NCBI GenBank assembly: GCA_944393605.1
Contig: CALYAO010000017.1
Coordinates: forward strand, 24,121 to 88,120
Reading direction: 5' to 3'
DNA length: 64,000 nt
From: an uncultured Clostridia bacterium
Lineage (GTDB): Bacteria > Bacillota > Clostridia > UBA1381 > UBA9506
Part shown: piece by piece, positions 46,501-53,317 of the stretch
How positions within the stretch are numbered: position 1 is the first letter of the stretch
Layout: every line of letters starts with the position of its first letter
Notes under the pieces: generated by a model
Databases searched by the model: none
What the model was told of the DNA's origin: nothing
Seen by the model: only the letters and a program-made list of their open reading frames with translations
Position numbers and translations under genes: made by a program

Positions 46501-46709
46501 CGAAACCAGAAATGCCGATCCTCTTCGTCCCAGCCACCCCAGCGGTCATCAGCGCCAAATGGCCGCCAGGTGTCATCCATATCCGCATGCTCTCCGCCAG
46601 GGAAATTGCCCTTTTTGATCATAAGTCCCAACACCGGCATCCGCCCGGGATATACCATCCCTTCCAAATCGGCCAACAATCTGCTCAGCCGTTCCTCCGG
46701 CGTATTCAT
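43572..46709 (-). CDS. GH38 alpha-mannosidase
   Basis: A 1045-residue cytosolic enzyme without signal peptide. Residues about 1-230 form an N-terminal beta domain. The GH38 catalytic domain has the zinc motif VGHTHIDVAWWW near 240, the segment EPEGAMWVEADCN near 310, and nucleophile aspartate in LWLPDVFGYSPALP near 357. The large C-terminal beta domains are as in bacterial family members. It should cleave terminal alpha-mannose from imported oligosaccharides. The start is ATG at 46709 with GAGGAGGGA overlapping the end of the GH28 gene. It is last in the transporter operon. Confidence 0.93.
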   Translation of the reverse strand: MNTPEERLSRLLADLEGMVYPGRMPVLGLMIKKGNFPGGEHADMDDTWRPFGADDRWGGWDEEDRHFWFRADVTIPPSLDGQEVILHVSTGTAGGWDLANPQFILYVDGKLVQGLDIRHQEVVLCPKAVAGTTYKIALHSYCGIKGGMSEMKCTLSGCDRMTERLCYDLKVPLQVVELLDKNDKRRSDILAHLTHAANLLDLRRPGSENYAKSVAAACDYMQHAFYEDYCKGSDITILCVGHTHIDVAWWWTLAQTREKVARSFSTVLRLMEAFPEYIFMSSQPQLYAYIKEDHPELYAKIKERVAEGRWEPEGAMWVEADCNVTSGESLVRQMLYGKRFFQEEFGVDCEILWLPDVFGYSPALPQIMRRSGVKYFMSTKLGWNDTNGLPYDTFYWQGIDGSEVLTHMITAQSPTFMPRPYAVSYNGRIDAPHVMSAWNKYQEKALHNEVLMAFGYGDGGGGPTRWMLEHARRFEKGIPGCPQVKLGKAADFFHRLEASVGDNPKLPKWVGELYLEFHRGTLTSMGRNKRYNRKSEFLYQDVEWLSAAAALLSGAPYPQARLSEGWHTILLNQFHDILPGSATEAVYEDSRRDYERVLAAGKDMLHAAADSVAGNVALTQRAVVVFNQLGFARDDVVCCDMPSGMENPVVLDDAGNPMPCQKTADGLLFLARELPAKGYRAYALAEGAASRHADSELHVSVDCLENRYFRIRMDENAHMISIYDKQNGREVLQDGARGNVLQAFEDRPPDYDAWEIASYYEEHMWEIADVQGIRVVEEGPVRACVRVTRRFEESLIYQDICIYQDIPRIDVKNTIDWKERQILLKVAFPVDVQTDCATYEVQYGSVVRPTHRNTSWDAAKFEVCGQKWADLSEAGYGVSLLNDCKYGYDIHGSVMRQTLLKSPIDPNPNADREVHTFTYALYPHAGTWREGGTVRAAYMLNCAPYAQVEEAHAGALPASGSLVDVDRDNVMVEVVKQAEDADGFVIRLYECHGCRSEARVTWHGPVSSVWECDLLERDEAQMTQENGTFVFSIKPFEIRTFRIRA

Positions 46710-46713
46710 TTGG

Positions 46714-48078
46714 TCATCCCTCCTCTTTTGACTGCTCAACACAGCCCGTCACACCGTCCAACCGCACGTTTTTTGCGTCATCAAACCGGTAGGCAGGACG
46801 CGCATCTTCCGCATACGGATGCATGCTGACATTGCGCAGCGTGAGGCCGTCACAATGCCGGCAATACAGTCCATAGGCCGGCAGCATCGGCCCGAACCGC
46901 GTGGTTTCGGGATAACTTTTGGGATCCTCTGGCACGATACGCTCCGCATCCGCCGCTGTTCCGCCGCCCGGCACGCACAGCCGGATGTCGGACAGGCAGA
47001 TGTTCTCCACCGGATGGCCCGGCTGGCCCGTAATGGTGGAGGTCACGCACACCGGCTTCTGAATGTCGCTGTCACACTCGATGCTCTCGCGGATGGCATG
47101 CCAGCTCTCATAGGGGCCGGTCGCCACTACGTTATGAATGAACACATCGCGGATGGTGCCGATCCCCGTCCCTTCGGGGCCCCGGCGCCGATCCGCCAAG
47201 ATGAGAAACAGCGGTGTCCCCACATTCCGCATGGTGACGTTACTGATGCTGACGCCCTCTAAGATGCCGCCGTCCACCACTTCCAATGCAATCCCCGCAA
47301 AGCGGGTGTTGTAGATGGACAAATTGCTAACCGCAATATTGCGGTAGCCGCCGTTGGACTCTGTCCCCAGCTTAAACGCATTGCACCGGCTGCTGATCAC
47401 GCACCCCGTGACCGTCACATTCTCGCACATCTTAAGCCGGCCCAGGGTATACGAGCTCTTGGGAACGATAGCATCGTCCCCGCTTCGGATGATGCAGTCC
47501 GAAATGACCATATCCTTGCAGCAGTCAGGGCTGATGCCGTCAATGTGGACGTCAGCGGTGATGCCACTCACACGGACCGACTCACACCCCGCAAAATACA
47601 GCGCCAGATCGGTCGCATTGCGCAGGGTGAGTCCCGTCACCGTGACGCCGCGACACTCGCGCAGGGCGACAATCTTCGCACCCCGTCGCATAGGGCCGCG
47701 TCCGTCGTGCTGTTCCCATGCCGACTGCATATCGATGATGCCGCCTCCTGTGATGGCAACATTCTCCAAATGCTCGCCATAGAGCAAGCTGTGATGAAAA
47801 TAGCTGTGGGAATGATCCTGATAGAGCGGCTCCTCCCGGGGCTCATCGGGCGCAAAGTCACGGTCCAGTTCCGTGCTCCCCAGCAGCGTTGCGCCCCGCG
47901 CAATGTGCAGCTCCACATGGGAATGCAGCATCAGGGTTCCCGTCAAAAAACAGCCGGGCGGGACAAAAACCGTCCCGCCCTCTGCTTGTGCACAGGCATC
48001 CATTGCCCGCTGTATCGCTGCTGTGTCCAATGTCACGCCGTCACCTACGGCACCGTACTCTTTGATATTGAAACACAT
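46714..48078 (-). CDS. GH28 polygalacturonase-like enzyme, probably intracellular
   Basis: The 454-residue right-handed beta-helix protein belongs to glycoside hydrolase family 28. Signatures are FNIKEYGAVGDGVTLDTAAI, IDGISPDCCKDMVISDC with RSGDDAIVPKSS (catalytic aspartates), and FKLGTESNGGYRNIA. There is no signal peptide. Family members hydrolyse pectin-type or other uronic/rhamnose-containing glycans. The classical NTD and GHG motifs are diverged, so substrate is open. ATG at 48078 follows AGGAGGACGTT. It lies 27 nt after the lipoprotein gene and directly before GH38. Confidence 0.85.
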   Translation of the reverse strand: MCFNIKEYGAVGDGVTLDTAAIQRAMDACAQAEGGTVFVPPGCFLTGTLMLHSHVELHIARGATLLGSTELDRDFAPDEPREEPLYQDHSHSYFHHSLLYGEHLENVAITGGGIIDMQSAWEQHDGRGPMRRGAKIVALRECRGVTVTGLTLRNATDLALYFAGCESVRVSGITADVHIDGISPDCCKDMVISDCIIRSGDDAIVPKSSYTLGRLKMCENVTVTGCVISSRCNAFKLGTESNGGYRNIAVSNLSIYNTRFAGIALEVVDGGILEGVSISNVTMRNVGTPLFLILADRRRGPEGTGIGTIRDVFIHNVVATGPYESWHAIRESIECDSDIQKPVCVTSTITGQPGHPVENICLSDIRLCVPGGGTAADAERIVPEDPKSYPETTRFGPMLPAYGLYCRHCDGLTLRNVSMHPYAEDARPAYRFDDAKNVRLDGVTGCVEQSKEEG

Positions 48079-48105
48079 AACGTCCTCCTGTGTCTTTCGG
48101 CACGT

Positions 48106-49599
48106 TTACTGGTTGGCTGCCTTCCATGCGTCATACTGACTTTGCAGCTCCTCCATAATCTTATCTGAACCCGCCTGCTTGAGCTTGGTCAGGAACTGCG
48201 GCAGATACTCATTGGGATCAACCGACCCCGTTTCAATGGGCATAACAAACTCTTTTTTAACATTCTCACAGGCAACCACTTCATTCTTCACCGGCTCGGT
48301 ATCAAAGCTAAAGCCCAGAGTCTTATCGGGTGTGGCCGCTTCGTTGTATGCCGCCAGGTCCACAAACTTATTGGGATCCTCATTGGTCAGGATATAGTTT
48401 AAGAACACATTGCCGAATTGCCACTGCGACCCGGCCTGTGAATACCCCGAATCGGGCACGAGCTCAATGATCGTATCCGACTTTTTGGTGTAGTGTTTTC
48501 CTTCAATCCCATAGTTCACCAGATTATTGAGATAGGAATCGGTGTTTAGAAGCTCAATAAACATCATAACACGTTCGGGGTTCTTGGAGTTAATGGGGAT
48601 AGCCATCATAGACCCGATGGTATCACCCGTCGTAATACGAGGCGGCGTCACATCATGCTGGATAAACTCAACGCCCGAAGCTGCGGTAGAGGACAGCTCA
48701 TCTGCCTTGCCGGGCTTGAGCTGCTCCAAACTCACAAAGAACGCGCCTTCTTTTTGCAGGCTGCTGTAATTCTGCGAAACCGCACAGTCCCGCCGGACAT
48801 AGCCCGCTTCATACAGCCGCCGCGCCAGCGCCACCGCATCGGCATACTCCTGCGTCTCATAGAGGTTCACCATGGTCTCCTCCGTGCTGTCGGGGAAGAA
48901 ACCGCCCAGGAGGTTGTTGATGGAAACAAAGTCCAATAGATTCACCGTCGTACGGCCACCAGCCATACCCAGCGGCGTGACATCGGGCTCATTCTGCTGG
49001 ATCATTTGGAGAACCGGCTCAAGTTCCTCAAAGCTGTTGATATTTTCAATATCAACATTGTATTTTTCCACCAGATCCTTGCGGTAAACAAATCCCCAGT
49101 TGTGGCCTTTGTCCTTGTTGGCCGGAATGGCATAAATCTGCCCGTCAATCTCGGGCCCGCGCAGGAATTCCTCGCCGAGCAGCGCCTTGGTCTCAGGCGC
49201 GTAATTCTCCAGCAGTTCATCCAGCGGCAGGAATGCCCCCTTGGCGACATTTAAGCTGTAATTTGCACACCAGCTGCAGGTGAAAAGCAGGTCCAGCGGT
49301 TCGCCACCCGCCAGCATCATGTTGATCTTATTCTCATAGGTCGCAAAATCCAGGCTGTTCATTTTAACAGTTGCATTCAGCTTGGGCTGTATGTATGCAT
49401 TGATCTCCGCCTCAACCGATGCGATATCCGTCTGGTTGGGATTCCCGGTGAAATACCACTGAATCTCATAGGCGTCCTTGGGTACGCCTTCGTTTAGGGA
49501 ACCGTCCGTCTGAGCGGTGTCTCCGCCGCCGCACCCCGTCAACAGAATGGCCGCCGTAAACAGCGCAATGCCAGCCTTTCTCAGTTTGTTCTGAAACAT
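48106..49599 (-). CDS. Sugar ABC transporter substrate-binding lipoprotein
   Basis: A 497-residue lipoprotein with lipobox LLTGCGGG (Cys about 23). The mature part is a family 1 extracellular solute-binding protein of the LplA/YtcQ type (KDAYEIQWYFTGNPNQTDIA, GGEPLDLLFTCSW, INSKNPERVMMFIELLNTDS). It should capture an oligosaccharide outside the membrane and hand it to the two permeases encoded just upstream. The ATG at 49599 follows GGAGGATGACTT. It is the third gene of the operon from the 51591 promoter. Confidence 0.92.
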   Translation of the reverse strand: MFQNKLRKAGIALFTAAILLTGCGGGDTAQTDGSLNEGVPKDAYEIQWYFTGNPNQTDIASVEAEINAYIQPKLNATVKMNSLDFATYENKINMMLAGGEPLDLLFTCSWCANYSLNVAKGAFLPLDELLENYAPETKALLGEEFLRGPEIDGQIYAIPANKDKGHNWGFVYRKDLVEKYNVDIENINSFEELEPVLQMIQQNEPDVTPLGMAGGRTTVNLLDFVSINNLLGGFFPDSTEETMVNLYETQEYADAVALARRLYEAGYVRRDCAVSQNYSSLQKEGAFFVSLEQLKPGKADELSSTAASGVEFIQHDVTPPRITTGDTIGSMMAIPINSKNPERVMMFIELLNTDSYLNNLVNYGIEGKHYTKKSDTIIELVPDSGYSQAGSQWQFGNVFLNYILTNEDPNKFVDLAAYNEAATPDKTLGFSFDTEPVKNEVVACENVKKEFVMPIETGSVDPNEYLPQFLTKLKQAGSDKIMEELQSQYDAWKAANQ

Positions 49600-49635
49600 A
49601 AGTCATCCTCCTTTATAATAAATCCTGCTTCCTGT

Positions 49636-50568
49636 TTATCCTTTGATCGCACCAACCGTCAACCCCTGTATAAAATACCGCTGGAAGAACGGGTAAGCAA
49701 AAATAATGGGGCCAATAGCCACGATACAGAGCGCCATACGGGTACTCTCTGTCGGCATCCTGTTCAGCGCAGCTCCCACGTCTGCCCCACCTGTGGAAAT
49801 CTGCGCCAGCATCTGAATGTTGGTCAACATCCGGTACAGCAAAAACTGCAGGTTGGACAGCTCGGGCGAAGTGGTCAACATGAGCGGCAGCCACCAGTCG
49901 TTCCAGTAGGTCAGTGTCTGGAACAGCGCAACCGTCGCGATCCCCGGCAGCGACAGCGGAATCACAATGCGGAAAAAGGTCTTGAGCTCACCCGCACCGT
50001 CAATCTTGGCGGATTCCACCAGCGAGATGGGAAGCGAGGTCGCAAAAAAGGTTCGCAAGATGATGCAATACCACGAGTTGAACAGGTAGGGCACGATCAG
50101 CGCAAAGATGGTATTTTGTATGTGTAGCACCCGCGTACATACCAAATACCACGGCACCATACCACCGTTAAACAGCATGGTCAAAAACATAAAAAACGTA
50201 AAGCCGTTGCGGTATTTAAAATCCTTTCGGGACAGCGGATAGGCAAAAAACGCGATGATCAGCACGCTGACAAACGTCCCACATACCGTGACCAAAATGG
50301 TGACTCCATAGGCATTTAAGAGCGACTGTGCATTATCCGCGATATACCGGTATGCATCCAAGCTGAATTTTGCCGGGATGAAGTTATAGCCCTCCCGGAC
50401 AAGCACACTCTCGTCCGTAAACGAGATGCCCACAATCAACAAAATGGGCAAAACGCAGATCAGCGCGAACATGATAAAGACCGCATGCAGTATCACTTCT
50501 GCAACCAGTGAATTGCGGTTTAGGTGTCCCTTTTTGGCGACACGCCTGACAGCCAATTCGGTTTTCAT
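49636..50568 (-). CDS. CUT1 sugar ABC transporter permease, LplC/YtcP type
   Basis: The 310-residue membrane protein has about six transmembrane helices and the MalG-type coupling motif EAA-like segment ESAKIDGAGELKTFFRIVIP (ATPase contact). N-terminal features include LICVLPILLIVGISFTDES and the family loop GYNFIPAKFSLDAYRYI. The protein ends in the typical VQ/GIK-like tail (QGLTVGAIKG). I chose ATG at 50568 after GGAGGGGAACCT. It pairs with the permease at 50585-51535. No ATP-binding subunit is encoded here; shared ATPases of MsmX type usually serve such systems. Confidence 0.92.
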   Translation of the reverse strand: MKTELAVRRVAKKGHLNRNSLVAEVILHAVFIMFALICVLPILLIVGISFTDESVLVREGYNFIPAKFSLDAYRYIADNAQSLLNAYGVTILVTVCGTFVSVLIIAFFAYPLSRKDFKYRNGFTFFMFLTMLFNGGMVPWYLVCTRVLHIQNTIFALIVPYLFNSWYCIILRTFFATSLPISLVESAKIDGAGELKTFFRIVIPLSLPGIATVALFQTLTYWNDWWLPLMLTTSPELSNLQFLLYRMLTNIQMLAQISTGGADVGAALNRMPTESTRMALCIVAIGPIIFAYPFFQRYFIQGLTVGAIKG

Positions 50569-50584
50569 AGGTTCCCCTCCTCCC

Positions 50585-51535
50585 TCAGAACAACGATTTT
50601 TCCGGATCAATCCGTTTTACGATCAGATTGGTGGCCAACACCAGGATAAAGCCGATCACCGCCTGATAGAAACCGGCCGCTGATGCCATCCCCATATCGC
50701 CCGTCACCTTCATGGCACGATATACATAGGTGTCCAGCACATTGGTCACCGGATAGAGGGTCCCCGAATCCATGGTGGTCTGATAGAACAGGCCAAAGTC
50801 CGCATGGAATATCTTTCCGATATTTAAGATGGTCATGATGGTCATAAGGGGCGTCAGATGCGGAATGGTAATGGCCCGAATCTGCTGCCAGCGGGTCGCG
50901 CCGTCAATGGCGGCCGCTTCATAATATTCCGTTGAAATCCCCGTGATGGCAGCAAAATAGATGACACTGTTATAACCGACGTTTTTCCACAGGTTGATAA
51001 ACACGATAAAATATGGCCAGTATTTTGGCTCGTTGTACCAAGACACGGGAGCGATCCCCATTCCTTCAAGTATGATTTTGTTGACGAAACCATAATCGGG
51101 GTTTAAAAGCGCGTACACCAGGAAGCTTACAACCACCCAGGACAAAAAATAGGGCAGAAACATGAGGCTCTGGTATACCTTCTTGGCCGCTTTGCTGCGA
51201 ATCTCATTGAGCGCAATGGCAAACAGCACGGCGACAACCAGCCCCACCACAATGAACACCAGATTGTACAGCAGCGTATTGCGCGTCACGTTAAACGCGT
51301 CGGGCGTATTGAAGAAAAACTCGAAGTTCTTCAGTCCCACCCAATCGCTCGCAAAGATCCCCTTGGCGTAGTTGATATTCTTAAACGCGATCACAATCCC
51401 CGCCATTGGAATATAATTGAACAACAACAGACATGCCATGCCGGGAAGCAGCATCAAAAATAACACTGGGTTTTTCCGCAGTTCTCGCATGAACCCCTCT
51501 TTCTTTTTCCTCGTTGGCCCATTCATCACACGCAT
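50585..51535 (-). CDS. CUT1 sugar ABC transporter permease, LplB type
   Basis: About 316 residues with six predicted transmembrane helices. Family features are LLLPGMACLLLFNYIPMAGI, the ATPase-contact loop YEAAAIDGATRWQQIRAITI, and ADFGLFYQTTMDSG. It is the first gene of the operon that also encodes the second permease, the binding lipoprotein, GH28 and GH38. The start is not certain: ATG at 51535 keeps the basic N-terminus RKKKEG seen in relatives, while ATG at 51490 has the better ribosome site (AGAGGGG). The next gene begins 16 nt downstream. Confidence 0.9.
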   Translation of the reverse strand: MRVMNGPTRKKKEGFMRELRKNPVLFLMLLPGMACLLLFNYIPMAGIVIAFKNINYAKGIFASDWVGLKNFEFFFNTPDAFNVTRNTLLYNLVFIVVGLVVAVLFAIALNEIRSKAAKKVYQSLMFLPYFLSWVVVSFLVYALLNPDYGFVNKIILEGMGIAPVSWYNEPKYWPYFIVFINLWKNVGYNSVIYFAAITGISTEYYEAAAIDGATRWQQIRAITIPHLTPLMTIMTILNIGKIFHADFGLFYQTTMDSGTLYPVTNVLDTYVYRAMKVTGDMGMASAAGFYQAVIGFILVLATNLIVKRIDPEKSLF

Positions 51536-51590
51536 GTAACCCAATCACCCTTTCCGTTTCAAGCTTCCTACCCCTGATTTTTATGGTTTC

Positions 51591-51652
51591 ATTATACCGG
51601 ACAGAAAGGCGCAATTGAATAGATGATCTTGCTCTTTTGTGTATATTCTTGC
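51591..51652 (-). promoter_or_regulatory. Promoter of the transporter/GH28/GH38 operon with the shared 36-bp element
   Basis: On the minus strand the -10 is TATAAT (51591-51596) and the -35 only TTCAAT (51614-51619) at 17 bp. The element at 51617-51652 has half-sites GCAAGAATATACACAA and GCAAGATCATCTATTC, 20 bp apart, ending 20 bp before the -10 and overlapping the -35. It is the copy closest to the YesN-like gene. Confidence 0.75.
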
Positions 51653-51655
51653 AAA

Positions 51656-51700
51656 CAAAAAGGAACAGCCCCAAAAGCGGGTACCGTTCCTTTTTGTTTG
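51656..51700 (-). terminator. Terminator of the sensor operon
   Basis: AAACAAAAAGGAAC and GTTCCTTTTTGTTT flank an inner GC-rich hairpin and form a long stem 13 nt after the yesN-like stop codon. A T-rich right arm acts as the tract. It ends 4 nt from the shared element of the next promoter. Confidence 0.8.
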
Positions 51701-51712
51701 TGCTGCGGCCGC

Positions 51713-53314
51713 TCATGTCGTTCCGCCGCTTCGGAATTCCATGGGCGTCTTACCCGTGTACTTCCGGAACAGCTTGGAAAAATAGTGCGGATCCGGAATT
51801 CCCACAAGATCCGCCACCTCATAGACCTTATACCGGACATCCTGCAAAAACTCCTTGGCCCGCGCAATCCGGTATTCATTCAAGTAATCCGTAAAAGTCT
51901 TGCCCATCTCCTGCTTGAAGATGCGGCTGGCATAGTAGGTGCTGGTATAGATGCAGTTGCCGATATCCCCCAGCGTAATGACCTCCTGATAATGCGCATC
52001 CACGTAATCTAGGATGGACTGCACCTTTTGGCTGATGTTTTTATGGTTGAACTGGTGAATCCGATCCACCTCATGGAGCACCACCTGCATCAGTACGTCA
52101 TTCAAATCTGCCACGCTGCTGCATGCGTGGATCATGTCATACAGGCTCTCCAGTTGTTCCGCGCCGCTCGGCACGCCCGTTTCTGTTTGGATGACCGACC
52201 TGCGTATGGCATTGACCGAGTGAATGGTCTGCCAGTAAAAATTGCGGATGTGTGGGCCAATATCGCTGTCCAGCTGCCCAAGGTATGCAAACACCGACTC
52301 CAACGTCTCCCGTACATGCGCCACATCCCCCAGACGCACGCCCTCCAGCATCGCAGCTCGGTAGGTTTCCAGCACAGAAAAATCCTCCAACGGAAGAATG
52401 GGCATGAGATCCTTATAGCACACCATCGCCCGGGCGCCGACATACAGTTTGTGCTCCAGCGCGCTTTGGCACTCCTGCCACTTTTCATGAAGGCTCGTAA
52501 GGCCGGACCCCACTGTGCTGATCCCCAGCGAAACCGTAATGCCAAAACAGTGTTCCACCCGGTCCTGAAACCGCGCACACGAGAGGATGACCGCCTCATA
52601 GTCCACCTCCTCTTGGCAGATACACACCACAAACGCAATCCGCTCCGCCGTGAGCGGTACATCATAGACCTGGCAGTCCGAAAAAGCATCCGAAAAGAGT
52701 TCGGATATGCCCAACTGGTAGAGCCGGCTGTCCGCATGTTCATCGTCTGGCTCCCCGTCCACTTCCACAGCTACCGCCACATATTGGGTAAGCACCAGCA
52801 TACAACGCTGCTCTTCTCGCTGCAAATCCTCCATTTGCATACCGCATATAACGTCATACAGCAGTTTCGTCCGGATGGCGGGCAGGTTCTCCTCATACAG
52901 CGCCCGGAGCCGATCCAGCTCCTCGACGGCATTGCCCTCCTGCCGCAACTCCTCCACCGCACGCCCCAGCGTCTCGTGAATCTCATGGATGTTGGATGGC
53001 TTCAGCATAAAGTCAAAAGCACCCAGCTGCAACGCGTCCCGCGCATACTCAAAATCGCGGTAGCCCGACAGGATGATGATTTTGGCATGCGGAACCAATT
53101 CGCGAATCTCCCGGATCATAGAAAGCCCATCCATCTCCCGCATCCGGATGTCGGTGATGATGATGTCGGGCTGCCACTCCCGAATCAGCTCCACACCCTC
53201 TGCGCCATCCTCCGCCTCTCCACATACCTCACAGTCCAATTCTTCCCATTTCACCATGCTCCGAAGGCCCTGCCGGATAATGGGTTCGTCGTCAATGAGC
53301 ACCACAGAAAACAT
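51713..53314 (-). CDS. YesN-type response regulator with AraC-family DNA-binding domain
   Basis: The 533-residue protein has an N-terminal receiver domain with phospho-acceptor Asp55 (IIITDIRMREMDG) plus the acidic pair D8/D9 and a KPS motif near 105. A long linker follows. The C-terminal about 100 residues are an AraC/XylS double helix-turn-helix (EVITLGDIGNCIYTSTYYAS, YRIARAKEFLQDVRYKVYEVA, FSKLFRKYTGKTPMEFR). This class activates sugar-uptake operons. It is the best candidate to bind the 36-bp elements in this window. It starts at ATG 53314, 3 nt after the kinase gene, and is last in the sensor operon. Confidence 0.92.
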   Translation of the reverse strand: MFSVVLIDDEPIIRQGLRSMVKWEELDCEVCGEAEDGAEGVELIREWQPDIIITDIRMREMDGLSMIREIRELVPHAKIIILSGYRDFEYARDALQLGAFDFMLKPSNIHEIHETLGRAVEELRQEGNAVEELDRLRALYEENLPAIRTKLLYDVICGMQMEDLQREEQRCMLVLTQYVAVAVEVDGEPDDEHADSRLYQLGISELFSDAFSDCQVYDVPLTAERIAFVVCICQEEVDYEAVILSCARFQDRVEHCFGITVSLGISTVGSGLTSLHEKWQECQSALEHKLYVGARAMVCYKDLMPILPLEDFSVLETYRAAMLEGVRLGDVAHVRETLESVFAYLGQLDSDIGPHIRNFYWQTIHSVNAIRRSVIQTETGVPSGAEQLESLYDMIHACSSVADLNDVLMQVVLHEVDRIHQFNHKNISQKVQSILDYVDAHYQEVITLGDIGNCIYTSTYYASRIFKQEMGKTFTDYLNEYRIARAKEFLQDVRYKVYEVADLVGIPDPHYFSKLFRKYTGKTPMEFRSGGTT

Positions 53315-53317
53315 ACC

